A stretch of 64,000 nt of DNA from Sphingomonadales bacterium (GTDB taxonomy: Bacteria > Pseudomonadota > Alphaproteobacteria > Sphingomonadales > Sphingomonadaceae), in the NCBI GenBank assembly GCA_016714795.1, contig JADKCA010000001.1:620001-684000 (forward strand). Reading direction: 5' to 3'. Made by a program: the position numbers and the translations under genes. This document shows positions 26,734 to 35,575 of the stretch, one piece after another. The notes below the pieces were generated by a model. The model saw only the letters and a program-made list of their open reading frames with translations, made no database searches and was not told the DNA's origin. The stretch's first letter is position 1, and each line of letters begins with the position of its first letter.

Positions 26734-28752
26734 CTAGGTAACCCCATGCATCCAGCGCTTGAGCAAGGGCGAAACCAGCAGCAGCAGAACGCCCACGCCG
26801 ATGGAAATCTCGCCGATCGAGGTGAACACGGCCGTGTAGGTGTCAAGGCTGACCTTCAGGTTCGTGACCTGCCCGCCCACGGTTTCCACACTGGCTTCCT
26901 GCGCGATCATGCCTGCCACATATTGCGCAACCGAGATGGAAAGGAACCAGACGCCCATCATCATGCCCACAATGCGGGCGATGGACAATTTGGTGACCAT
27001 GGAAAGGCCGACCGGAGAAATGCACAATTCCGCAATCGAGTGGATCAGGTAGAGCCCGGCGAGCCAGACCATGCCGACCTTGAAACTGTCTCCCGCGAAC
27101 TGAGCGCCGAATACCAGCAGCAGGAAGCCTGCACCTACCCCCATCAGGGCAATGGCGAATTTGACCGGAATCCCCGGCTCCAGCCCGCGTTTGGCCAGTG
27201 CGGACCACAGCATGGAAAATACTGGAGCGAAGGCGACGATGAACAGTGCGTTGAAAATCTGCGTCTGCCCGGCAGGCATGACGTAAACCGGCATCTCCGT
27301 CAGGCTTGACCGGATGGCGAGAAGCCCGACGAACATGGCCAGCCCTAACGCACCAAAGCCGATGCCCATTTTGCGGCGCGCAGCCGTGTCTTCGCCATAG
27401 CCAAAGAACCAATGGCACGCCCAGCCAATGCCGCCCGACAGCGCTGCCGCCACCAGAAAATAGGTGAAGGGCGCCGCACGGAACATGGCGAAGAGCCCTG
27501 CAGTCCAGCCGATTTCCAGCTGCGTGTTACGCTCTGCAAACAGCGTCAGAGACGAGCCTGCCTGTTCAAACAACGTCCAGAACACGACGTTGAACACGAT
27601 GAGCACCATGGCGGCGACCATCATCTGGAATTCCTTGCGACTGCCTTTGAACCATGACCAGACCAGAATGGCAGGCACGCCGATCAGGAAGGTGAGGAAC
27701 AGGATTTTGGCCATGATCGGAAGGCCCATGAAATAGCCGACCATGCCTTCGCCCGCCGCAGGCTTCACATAGTCCATCAGGTTGGAGAACAGGAACCAGA
27801 CCAGCGGGATGGCAAAGACGGCCGCACCATAGATCATCAGATCCTTGGTGGAGTCGGCCGATTCAGGCCGGTCACCATAGCCTTGCAAGCGACCGCCATC
27901 GAACTGGATCAGCAGCCACGAGCAGGCCATGCCGACTGCCGCCAGCAGGAAGCCCGCCCAGAATCCCACCGTTGCGGCAAGGATGGGGCAGAAGAATTGC
28001 GAGATGAATGATCCCAGATTGATTCCCATGTAGAACATCGTGAACCCGGCATCGCGTCGCCTGTCTCCCTCTGCATAGAGTGTGCCGACGATGGTGGAGA
28101 TGTTCGGTTTGAAAAAGCCGTTGCCGATGGTGACCGCAGAGAGGCCTGCGAGCAGCAGGAAAATGGCAAGCGGGGAGCGTTCCGCATCCGACTTGAATTC
28201 GCCCGCCGCGAATTTGCGCGCTTCGCTGCCATCGCTCTTGAGCAGCGAGACGGACTTGTCCTCATTGCCTTTGACTTGCAGGCGAACGCCGTCGAGCGTG
28301 ACAAACTTGTCCTTGCCCTGTGCATCAACGCTAATCTCGACGCGGTTGCCGTCGATGAGCGCGAAGGGCGTGGCGGGTGCGCCGGCTCCGCTGAAACACA
28401 AGGTAAAATAGCCCAGTGACATCAAGATGGCGCCGAACTTGACCGAGCGCTTGGACCCCAGGAAATTGTCTGCAATGAGACCGCCAATCAGCGGTGTCAG
28501 ATAGACCAATGCGGTAAACCCGCCATAGATGCCGCCGGTGGTTGTGTCTGAAAACAGGAAATAATTGGCCAGATACAGCGTCAGGATCGCCCGCATGCCG
28601 TAAAAGCCGAAGCGTTCCCACATTTCGGTGGTGAACAGCCGTTTCAGTTGCGGCGGGTGTCCAAACCATCCCGCGCCAGATCCGGCGGTGATGGCTGTTG
28701 AATCCACCGGAATTGCAGCAGGTTCAGCAGCTGCATCATCAATCTGGGCCAT
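26734..28752 (-). CDS. POT-family proton-dependent oligopeptide transporter
   Basis: POT/PTR2 transporters import di- and tripeptides with protons. The 672-residue protein has about a dozen or more hydrophobic helices and the family motifs TEMWERFGFYGMRAIL near residue 45 (ExxER) and FYMGINLGS. It differs from short bacterial POTs by a hydrophilic insert of about 65 residues between early helices (about 125-190, Lys/Asp-rich). The start is the ATG at 28752 (MAQIDDAAAEP), with GGAGGG upstream; the frame is open to 28836. The amidohydrolase genes follow directly, so the three may form a peptide-uptake and hydrolysis operon. Confidence 0.93.
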   Translation of the reverse strand: MAQIDDAAAEPAAIPVDSTAITAGSGAGWFGHPPQLKRLFTTEMWERFGFYGMRAILTLYLANYFLFSDTTTGGIYGGFTALVYLTPLIGGLIADNFLGSKRSVKFGAILMSLGYFTLCFSGAGAPATPFALIDGNRVEISVDAQGKDKFVTLDGVRLQVKGNEDKSVSLLKSDGSEARKFAAGEFKSDAERSPLAIFLLLAGLSAVTIGNGFFKPNISTIVGTLYAEGDRRRDAGFTMFYMGINLGSFISQFFCPILAATVGFWAGFLLAAVGMACSWLLIQFDGGRLQGYGDRPESADSTKDLMIYGAAVFAIPLVWFLFSNLMDYVKPAAGEGMVGYFMGLPIMAKILFLTFLIGVPAILVWSWFKGSRKEFQMMVAAMVLIVFNVVFWTLFEQAGSSLTLFAERNTQLEIGWTAGLFAMFRAAPFTYFLVAAALSGGIGWACHWFFGYGEDTAARRKMGIGFGALGLAMFVGLLAIRSSLTEMPVYVMPAGQTQIFNALFIVAFAPVFSMLWSALAKRGLEPGIPVKFAIALMGVGAGFLLLVFGAQFAGDSFKVGMVWLAGLYLIHSIAELCISPVGLSMVTKLSIARIVGMMMGVWFLSISVAQYVAGMIAQEASVETVGGQVTNLKVSLDTYTAVFTSIGEISIGVGVLLLLVSPLLKRWMHGVT

Positions 28753-28842
28753 GCGACCTTCACCCTCCTTGAATGGCACTGCCCCTTTGGGGGCCTTTCC
28801 TGCCCGGCAAAGTAGCGGGCTTTCTTCCAACCTCAAGCAATA

Positions 28843-29727
28843 TTATTGCGCCTCGAGCGCGGCGGCATGCTGCGCCAGAAACCTGATCCGCGCCTTGTCG
28901 CGCAGGTGGGTGCCGTCGGAAAGCAGGTCGAATATTATTTTCTTGTCCACTTTCTGCCAGAAGCGGACGGCTGCCATCGGATCGAATCCTGCGCCTTTCA
29001 TCAACCGGAGTGCAAACCGGTCTGCCTCTATTTCGGTCTCGCGGATGCGGGCTGTCTTGCGCCCGACCTTGTCCAGCCAGTCGGCATGGCCAAGCACGTT
29101 GTGCGCCATTTCATGCCCGACGAAGAAGGCGAGTTCCGCATCATCGGCGGTCAGACGGACGACGCCCGCATTGATTTCTGCATAGGTGCCATCCGCGCGC
29201 CCGTTGAGGCGGGGTGTGTCCCGCACCGTCAGTCGCGAGCGACAGCCGGGGCTGTGGGTGAGGGGGATGACGAATTGCTGCCCTGCGCGCTCCAGCGTGT
29301 AGCGCGCCACCGGCCCATCGGTCGCGGCCTCCAGCCGGGCCAGCTGCGCATAGCTGGCCTTGTCCGGCACAGTGGTGGGGAAGGCATCGCCATCAACCGC
29401 CACAATCACATCCCCAACCAGAATACCGGCGCGGTCAGCAGCCCCGCCGGGGACAAGAAACGTGACTTTTGGTTGCGCGCCCAGCCCGTCCGTCCGGGCG
29501 AGCGTGGCCCTTTCCCGGCGGCCGTACAGGGCGAGCGAGCTGGCGAGGAATCCACTCCAAAAGCCGGTTCGCCCTTCGCTTCTGCACAGGGGCTCGTTCC
29601 GGATTGCCAGTCGATGGCCGATCCGCGCGACCTGTTGGTCGATCATGCGCAGCGAAACGGCCTCTTGCGCAAACAGCGGAGGCGCGGACAATGCGCAGCA
29701 GGTAAGGGCCAGAAGAACACGCCTCAT
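28843..29727 (-). CDS. Exported M48-like metalloprotease with PDZ domain
   Basis: The 294-residue protein has a signal peptide (cleavage near PLFAQ). A PDZ-like segment (VTFLVPGGAADRAGILVGDVIVAVDGD) follows, and then a zinc-protease active site with HEMAH plus a third ligand in ETEIEADRFALRLM. This matches M48 peptidases of the periplasm that act in envelope quality control. It is encoded just before the peptide transporter on the same strand, with 90 bases of spacer that hold short GC hairpins. A link with peptide uptake is possible but not shown. Confidence 0.87.
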   Translation of the reverse strand: MRRVLLALTCCALSAPPLFAQEAVSLRMIDQQVARIGHRLAIRNEPLCRSEGRTGFWSGFLASSLALYGRRERATLARTDGLGAQPKVTFLVPGGAADRAGILVGDVIVAVDGDAFPTTVPDKASYAQLARLEAATDGPVARYTLERAGQQFVIPLTHSPGCRSRLTVRDTPRLNGRADGTYAEINAGVVRLTADDAELAFFVGHEMAHNVLGHADWLDKVGRKTARIRETEIEADRFALRLMKGAGFDPMAAVRFWQKVDKKIIFDLLSDGTHLRDKARIRFLAQHAAALEAQ

Positions 29728-29791
29728 GGCTGCTGGCTAGCGCGGATCGCGACAAATTGCCAATGCCGGGATTGGCCGTTAGGGCAACGCC

Positions 29792-30385
29792 ATGTTTAAC
29801 GATCTGACATCGCCCAAATCGCTGCTGGCCACACGCCGGTCTGGGAAACCGCGCGACCTTGTTGCGCCTGGCCCCGATGCAAATTCGCTGCGCGCGATTC
29901 TGACTAGCGCGATGCGGGTGCCCGACCATGGCAAACTGGCTCCTTGGCGCTTCGTGATCGTGGAGGCGGAGCAGCGGGACGCTTTGTCCGCGCTCATCGT
30001 CGGGGCCTATCTGCGCGAGAAGCCGGACGCCGGGCGGCTGGAAGTGGATGCAATGGAGCAGTTCGCGCGGCAGGCGCCAACGCTGGTCGTGGTCGTTTCC
30101 GCCCCGGCTGCAGAGAGCAAGATTCCGCTCTGGGAACAGGAATTGTCTGCAGGTGCGGCGTGCATGCAGTTGCTCAATGCCATCCACGGCCATGGGTTTG
30201 CGGGCGGCTGGCTGACGGCATGGCCTGCCTTCAACGATGATGTGCGCCGCGCCTTCTGCGCTGATGGGCAGCGCATCGCAGGCTTTGTCTTTGCGGGGTC
30301 GCTCCAGAAAGATCAGGAAGAGCGGCCGCGGCCCGATTTTGACGCTGTTGTTCAACGCTGGACCCCACCCGTCATGCAGGGATGA
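29792..30385 (+). CDS. Nitroreductase family protein (YdjA-like)
   Basis: This FMN-dependent oxidoreductase of the nitroreductase fold has 197 residues, close to YdjA. Motifs: LLATRRSGKPRDLVAPGP for FMN phosphate contact, SAMRVPDHGKLAPWRFV, and AGAACMQLLNAIHGHGFAGGWLT. It likely reduces a nitro, quinone or enone group with NAD(P)H. It is divergent from the protease gene, and a small GntR-type regulator gene follows on the same strand. It could in principle accept F420, but the family is FMN-based and nothing in the sequence argues for that. Confidence 0.9.
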   Translation: MFNDLTSPKSLLATRRSGKPRDLVAPGPDANSLRAILTSAMRVPDHGKLAPWRFVIVEAEQRDALSALIVGAYLREKPDAGRLEVDAMEQFARQAPTLVVVVSAPAAESKIPLWEQELSAGAACMQLLNAIHGHGFAGGWLTAWPAFNDDVRRAFCADGQRIAGFVFAGSLQKDQEERPRPDFDAVVQRWTPPVMQG

Positions 30386-30416
30386 CAGGTGCACCGTTTT
30401 GCTGTATTACGATGGC

Positions 30417-30773
30417 ATGACGGTTGACACTGAAAGAGACATCCCGGTCTATCTGCGGCTGAGGGGCATGATCGCGATCATGATCATCGAGGGGCGCTAT
30501 CGCGAGGGGGAGCAACTGCCCTCTGTCCGCGCCTTTGCCGCAGAAACGCAAACCAACCCGCTGACTGTGGCCAAAGCCTATCAATGTCTTCAGGATGAAG
30601 GCCATGTAACGGTGCGCCGCGGTGTGGGCATGTTTGTAGCGCTGGGGGCGGTTGAGCGCCTGCGTGTGCAGGAACGCGAGATATTCCTCACGAAAATTTG
30701 GCCCCGGATGCGCGGCATTATCGGTCGGCTGGGCATTTCGATGGACGAACTGTTTGAATCCGCAGATGCTTGA
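30417..30773 (+). CDS. GntR family regulator (short YtrA-like)
   Basis: The 118-residue protein is a winged-helix GntR regulator. The DNA-binding part is IPVYLRLRGMIAIMIIEGRYREGEQLPS, PSVRAFAAETQTNPLTVAKAYQCLQDEG and VTVRRGVGMFV, and only a short helical tail follows, as in the YtrA subfamily. I start it at the ATG at 30417; the frame is open upstream within the nitroreductase gene. The next gene start lies 38 bases after its stop. Its target genes are unknown; YtrA members often control membrane transport genes. Confidence 0.88.
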   Translation: MTVDTERDIPVYLRLRGMIAIMIIEGRYREGEQLPSVRAFAAETQTNPLTVAKAYQCLQDEGHVTVRRGVGMFVALGAVERLRVQEREIFLTKIWPRMRGIIGRLGISMDELFESADA

Positions 30774-30811
30774 GCGCTGGAATTCCGGCTGTTTGCCGTT
30801 ATAGGCGCAGC

Positions 30812-31579
30812 ATGGTTTTCAAACGCCTGTTCTCCCGTTCAGCCAAGCCCGCTCCGCGCGAAACGCGCGTGCCATCGGGGCAGCGAATCTATGCCATAGG
30901 CGATATTCACGGGCGGCTGGATCTTCTGGACCAGTTGCTGGCTCAGATTGATGCTGACCATGCCGCCCGTCCTTCGGCAGAGCAGCATCTGATCCTGCTG
31001 GGTGATCTGATTGATCGCGGCCCCGCCTCGCGCGGCGTGATTGAACGGGTGATGCAATTGGCGCGTCAGCGCACCAATTTCAGATGCCTTGGCGGAAATC
31101 ATGAAGACCTGCTGTTGCGGATGCTGTCCGGGGACACGAAGTCGGCAGCTGTTTTTCACCGTGTAGGCGGCCGTGAAACCCTGTTGAGCTATGGTGTTTC
31201 GGAATCGGACTATGAAAACGCCGATTTTCCCACGCTTTGCGACTTGGCAAAACGCCATGTGCCGGAAGACCATGCGGCCTTCGTCTCGAGCCTGGAGGAC
31301 TATGTGGCTGCCGGAGATTATCTGTTCGTCCATGCGGGAATCAGCCCGGGAAAACCGCTGGCGGCGCAATTGTCCGAGGAACTGCGCTGGATTCGCCGCG
31401 AATTCACGGAATGTGACGAGGCGTTCGAGAAATTCGTCATCCATGGTCACACCATCACCGAAGCGGTTGATTTGAGAACCAACCGTATCGGCATTGATAC
31501 CGGTGCCTATGCGACCAACCGGCTGACTGCGATCGGGCTTGAAGGCGGTGATCGCTGGTTCCTTTCTACACTGGCTTGA
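30812..31579 (+). CDS. Metallophosphoesterase, PrpA/ApaH-like serine/threonine phosphatase
   Basis: The 255-residue enzyme shows the PPP-type metal motifs IGDIHGRLDLLDQLL (GDxHG), LLGDLIDRGPASRGVI (GDxxDRG), LGGNHEDLLL (GNHE), FVHAGISP and IHGHT. It is a protein phosphatase or diadenosine-polyphosphate hydrolase-like enzyme of the cytoplasm. I start it at the ATG at 30812; an upstream TTG at 30770 would overlap the GntR gene. Because an FHA domain (phosphothreonine reader) occurs in this window, a phosphatase here is of interest, though no link is shown. Confidence 0.9.
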   Translation: MVFKRLFSRSAKPAPRETRVPSGQRIYAIGDIHGRLDLLDQLLAQIDADHAARPSAEQHLILLGDLIDRGPASRGVIERVMQLARQRTNFRCLGGNHEDLLLRMLSGDTKSAAVFHRVGGRETLLSYGVSESDYENADFPTLCDLAKRHVPEDHAAFVSSLEDYVAAGDYLFVHAGISPGKPLAAQLSEELRWIRREFTECDEAFEKFVIHGHTITEAVDLRTNRIGIDTGAYATNRLTAIGLEGGDRWFLSTLA

Positions 31580-31736
31580 ACGCTTGATGGAGGCCGCGCC
31601 CTCCCGTCGGGCATGAGATTTGGGCTTGCAGTTTTGCGCTCGGAGTGAAAGAGCAGCAATTATTGCAGTGTCGTGCAGTTTTAACTGTCGCTGGGGCACG
31701 CCTACGGAACTTGTGATAGAGAAAGGAACGCCAGAA

Positions 31737-32045
31737 ATGGACATCAAGCCTGGTTCACGCTGGAAAAGCGCCGTTTGCTCCGCAGAATTGGTTGTGGTGC
31801 GCCCGCCTTCGTCCGTTGGCTTGCTGGCCTGTGGCGGAGCGGAAGTTGTGCCACATGGTAGCGAAAGCGCCGCTGGCGGAGATGTTCATCCCGATTTTGC
31901 GGAAGGTGTTCTGATCGGCAAGCGCTACACGGATGAGCAAACCGGTCTGGAAGTGCTCGTGGCCAAGCCCGGCAAGGGTTCATTGTCGTTCGACAGGCGC
32001 CCCATGACGCTGAAGGATGCCAAGCCTCTCCCGGCTTCGGACTGA
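31737..32045 (+). CDS. Conserved hypothetical small protein at head of acyl-CoA operon
   Basis: The 102-residue protein begins MDIKPGSRWKSAVCSAELVVVRPP and has two cysteines (14 and 32, the second in LLACGG). It also holds ADF-like acidic stretches, GKRYTDEQTGLEVLVAKPG and a basic-acidic tail. I recall similar small proteins beside acyl-CoA ligases in actinobacteria, but I do not know a function. No signal peptide or membrane segment is visible. An AAAGGA ribosome site precedes the ATG. The acyl-CoA ligase gene starts six bases after its stop, so it is the first gene of the catabolic operon. Confidence 0.78.
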   Translation: MDIKPGSRWKSAVCSAELVVVRPPSSVGLLACGGAEVVPHGSESAAGGDVHPDFAEGVLIGKRYTDEQTGLEVLVAKPGKGSLSFDRRPMTLKDAKPLPASD

Positions 32046-32050
32046 TCCTC

Positions 32051-33547
32051 ATGCAAACACGCTTGCTTCTCGACATTGCTGCCGATGCCTGCCCGGACCG
32101 TCTTGCGGTCGGCTCGTTTGCGGGCGGCATTGACTTTCAGGCGCTGCGTGCCCGCGCATCAGCGGTTGCCGCATGGTTGAAAGAGACGCAGGCGCATCAT
32201 GCTGTGTTTGTGGGCCTCAATGGTGCCGAATTGCCTGTTCTGCTGTTTGCAGCGGGCATGGCGGGGATGCCGTTTGTTCCGGTCAATTACCGTTTGTCGG
32301 ATACTGATCTGCAAAAGCTGGTGACCAGAACCGCCCCCGGAATTGCCGTTGTTGATGATGACATGATTCCGCGCCTTGGTGTGATCGATGATGTCGAGTT
32401 GGTCTCGCGCAGCGCCTTTGCGGATCGGTTCATGGCCGGGGAAGCACCTGCACTTCAGGATGTTCCAGAACATGAAAATGATCTGGCCGTTCTGCTGTTT
32501 ACCAGCGGGACGACCGGCGATCCGAAGGCGGCCGTGCTGCGTCATGCAAACCTGACGTCTTACGTCATGTCGACGGTCGAGTTCCTCGGCTCGGGAGAAG
32601 ATGAAGCCGCGCTGGTTTCCGTTCCGCCTTATCATATTGCCGGGATTTCGGCGATTCTCACCTCGGCCTATGGCGGGCGGCGGATCGTGTATCTGCCCGC
32701 CTTTACGCCCGAAGCCTGGGTGGAAACCGCCGCGCGGGAACGCATCAGCCATGCGATGGTGGTGCCTACCATGCTGGACCGGATTCTCGACGTGATGGAA
32801 AAGACCGGAGAGCGTCTGCCTGCGCTGCGTGCCTTGTCTTACGGCGGCGGCCGGATGCCGGAGCCCGTCATTGCGCGGGCCTTGGCGCTGATGCCGCATG
32901 TCGATTATGTCAACGCCTATGGCCTGACCGAAACCAGTTCCACCATCGCGTTGCTGGGTGCGGACGATCATCGCATCGCCATCGCGAGCGACGATCCGGC
33001 GATCCGCCGTCGTTTGGGTTCGGTCGGCCAGCCTTTGCCTTCGATCGAACTGGAAATCCGCCGTGAAGACGGCTCGTTGTGCGATCCTTGCGAGTCGGGC
33101 GAAATTCATGTGCGCGGCGAGCAGGTGTCTGGCGAATATCTCCACAAAAAGGCCATTGCCGATGATGGCTGGTTCGCCACCAATGATTCGGGCTGGCTGG
33201 ATGAGGGCGGTTATCTGTTCGTCGAAGGGCGGCTGGATGACGTGATCGTGCGTGGCGGCGAAAATATCTCGCCCGGAGAGATTGAAGACGTGCTGCGCGG
33301 GCTGGCCGATGTGGCCGATGTCGCTGTGCTGGGCCTGCCAGATGATCAATGGGGAGAGAAGGTGGCCGCCGTCATCGTATCCCGGTCCGGCACGCCGGAT
33401 GTTGACGCCATGGCGGCGCATGTGCGTGGCCTGCTGCGCTCGACCAAAACGCCCGAATCCTGGTTCTTCCGGGCAGAGCTTCCGTATAACGAAACGGGCA
33501 AACTGTTGCGGCGCGTGCTGAAGGCGGAACTGGCTGAATCCGCCTGA
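32051..33547 (+). CDS. Acyl-CoA synthetase (AMP-dependent ligase, FadD-like)
   Basis: This ANL-superfamily enzyme activates an organic acid to its CoA thioester using ATP. The 498-residue product shows the core ATP loop FTSGTTGDPKAAVLRH, the adenine motif NAYGLTETSST, the hinge GRLDDVIVRGGENISPGEIE, and the C-terminal catalytic Lys in NETGKLLRR. It is the entry enzyme of the operon. The downstream partners (crotonase, CoA-transferase, two acyl-CoA dehydrogenases, short-chain dehydrogenase) are consistent with step-wise breakdown of a ring or branched acid. The substrate cannot be read from the sequence. Confidence 0.94.
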   Translation: MQTRLLLDIAADACPDRLAVGSFAGGIDFQALRARASAVAAWLKETQAHHAVFVGLNGAELPVLLFAAGMAGMPFVPVNYRLSDTDLQKLVTRTAPGIAVVDDDMIPRLGVIDDVELVSRSAFADRFMAGEAPALQDVPEHENDLAVLLFTSGTTGDPKAAVLRHANLTSYVMSTVEFLGSGEDEAALVSVPPYHIAGISAILTSAYGGRRIVYLPAFTPEAWVETAARERISHAMVVPTMLDRILDVMEKTGERLPALRALSYGGGRMPEPVIARALALMPHVDYVNAYGLTETSSTIALLGADDHRIAIASDDPAIRRRLGSVGQPLPSIELEIRREDGSLCDPCESGEIHVRGEQVSGEYLHKKAIADDGWFATNDSGWLDEGGYLFVEGRLDDVIVRGGENISPGEIEDVLRGLADVADVAVLGLPDDQWGEKVAAVIVSRSGTPDVDAMAAHVRGLLRSTKTPESWFFRAELPYNETGKLLRRVLKAELAESA

Positions 33548-33565
33548 TGGGGTTAGGGTTCGGGC

Positions 33566-34594
33566 ATGGCTGAGTTTTCTTCTGCCCTGCCGGTCATTGA
33601 CCATCTCGATGCCGACCGCTTTTCCGCTTTGGGCGAAGCGCCGGTGCTGATCGTGGACGCGGCGCGTTTTGTCCGTTTCCCGGCTCCGGTTCAGGCGGTT
33701 ATCATTGGAATTGATCAAGACGGCGCTCTGCCGCCGGTTGATGCCGCCGATTTTGATCTGCTGCTGACAACGGCACCCAATCCTGCGCGGCCCTGGGTGG
33801 GCCTGCCGGGTGCGCGCTTCATGCAGAAGGTGGAGGCGCTGGCGCAGGCGGTGCGGACATGGCCGGTGGCTGCCACAATGACATGCCAGACGCTGCGGAT
33901 CACCGAGGCGCTGCCCTTTGATCGGGCGTTGATGGTTGAATCCTTCGCTTATTCCACGGTTCTGGCGGGGGGAGAGTTTGCGCGCTGGCGCACCGGGCGC
34001 ACGCTTGCCGCGTCTATGAATGCCAATACCGGGCGCGAACTGGTGCGATATGAGCGTGACGAGGATCAGGTGGTGCTCACCTTGGACAGTCCCGAAACGC
34101 GCAACGCCATGACAGCGCCGATGCGGGATGCGCTCTATGGAGCCCTCGCCAACGTGCTGGATGACCCGACCCGGCCCGATATTGTGCTTCAGGGCGCAGG
34201 CAAATGCTTTTCGACCGGCGGGGCTTTGGCGGAATTTGGCACGGCGGGCGATGTGGCGCAGGCGCATATTATTCGCACGCTCCATGCCTGTGCGCGGGCT
34301 GTCGATGCGCTTGGATGTCGGATCACCGCGCGGCTGCACGGTGCGTGCATCGGTTCGGGTTTGGAAATTCCCGCATCGGCTGCCCGCTGCGAGGCCTTGG
34401 CGGGTAGCTTTTTCCAACTGCCCGAACTGCGGATGGGGCTGATGCCGGGGGCGGGCGGCACCGCGAGCGTCACGCGGCGCATTGGTCGCCACCGGACGCT
34501 GTGGATGGTGCTGTCTGGTGAACGGCTGGGTGTGCAACAAGCGTTGGATTATGGATTGATCGATGCGGTCAGGGATACGCCATGGAAGCCCTGA
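33566..34594 (+). CDS. Enoyl-CoA hydratase/isomerase family protein with extra N-terminal domain
   Basis: The C-terminal half (about residues 155-342) is a crotonase: DQVVLTLDSPETRNAMTAPM, the oxyanion-hole CFSTGGALAEFG, ITARLHGACIGSGLEIPASA and FQLPELRMGLMPGAGGT. The N-terminal 150 residues are of similar size but lack clear motifs (APVLIVDAARFVRF...). They may be a worn-out second crotonase copy or a separate domain. The protein could hydrate or cleave an unsaturated CoA ester. Its end overlaps the start of the CoA-transferase gene by 13 bases, so the two are translationally coupled. Confidence 0.85.
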   Translation: MAEFSSALPVIDHLDADRFSALGEAPVLIVDAARFVRFPAPVQAVIIGIDQDGALPPVDAADFDLLLTTAPNPARPWVGLPGARFMQKVEALAQAVRTWPVAATMTCQTLRITEALPFDRALMVESFAYSTVLAGGEFARWRTGRTLAASMNANTGRELVRYERDEDQVVLTLDSPETRNAMTAPMRDALYGALANVLDDPTRPDIVLQGAGKCFSTGGALAEFGTAGDVAQAHIIRTLHACARAVDALGCRITARLHGACIGSGLEIPASAARCEALAGSFFQLPELRMGLMPGAGGTASVTRRIGRHRTLWMVLSGERLGVQQALDYGLIDAVRDTPWKP

Positions 34595-35575
34595 AGCCAG
34601 CGATGGAGAAGGCGGGCTTGCGCCTTGCCGAAGTCTCGGGCCGGTTCGGCTGTCCGATCCGGCTTGATCCTGATGTCCATTTGAGCCGGGATGCAGCCCA
34701 AGGACTGCGTCCGCCAGATGCTATCTCGGCCAATGGCCAATGTCGGCTGATTCGCGCCGCAGACGGCTGGCTGGCCGTCAATCTGCCGCGCGAAGAGGAT
34801 CTGGCGGCAGTCCCCGCCTGGCTGGAATGTCCGGCAGGAGCAGACCCATGGCAGACGATCACGGCGGAGGCTGCACACCGCCCGGCAGACGCCTTGCTGG
34901 AGCGGGCGATCCTGTTGCACCTGCCTATTGCCAAGGTAGGGGAGGCCGCGCCCTTGTCTCTGACACCTGCCGCTGGTGTGGGAGAAACTACCAATCCAGC
35001 GTACCACAATGTCATCGACCTGTCGGCGCTTTGGGCCGGGCCTGCCTGTGGCGGTTTGCTGGCAGAAGCGGGCTTTCCTGTCATCAGGATCGAAAGCCCG
35101 AACCGTGCCGATCCCACGCCGCACGTATCGCCGCAGCTTGATGCGCGCCTGAACGGCGGAAAGCGGCGGCTCAGTTTAGAGCCGCGTTCGGCAGAGTTGC
35201 ACGCGATGCTCGGTGAGGCTTCGGTGCTGATTACAAGCGGGCGGCCCCATGCCCTTGCACGGATGGGGCTGGAGCCGGATGCGCTCTTTGCACGCAATCC
35301 GCGCCTCGTCTGGGTGGCAATCACTGCGCATGGCTGGGCAGGCGATGCGGCGCTGCGCGTCGGGTTTGGCGATGACTGCGCGGCAGCGGGCGGATTGGTG
35401 CAGAACACAGATACCGGGCCGCACTTCCTCGGCGATGCGCTGGCGGATCCTCTGACCGGCCTGTTGGCGGCGATCTGTGCCATGGAGTCAGTGGCCGCCG
35501 GGCAATCCAGGTCTGCTCGATTTTCCGCTGGCGCGCTGCGCCGCATGGTTTGCGCAAGAGGCGGGAATGGCATGA
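34582..35575 (+). CDS. CaiB/BaiF family CoA-transferase, permuted domain order (frameshifted)
   Basis: Class III CoA-transferases move CoA between carboxylic acids through an Asp-acyl intermediate. The first 135 residues look like the small domain usually found later (DGWLAVNLPREEDLAAVPAWLE, RPADALLERAILLHLPIAKV). The CoA-binding core follows (NVIDLSALWAGPACGGLLAEAGFPVIRIESP). A likely catalytic Asp lies in GFGDDCAAAGGL. The frame breaks near 35503-35511. Removing one base gives AAGQSGLLDFPLARCAAWFAQEAGMA and a stop at 35573-35575, which overlaps the next ATG at 35572 (ATGA). About 330 residues result. The neighbours place it in the same acyl-CoA pathway. Confidence 0.82.

Noticed and set aside
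32159..34540. A 793-codon antisense frame over the acyl-CoA ligase and crotonase.
   Set aside because: The plus strand has clear enzyme motifs in both genes. The antisense product is low-complexity His/Arg/Gln-rich and unlike known proteins.
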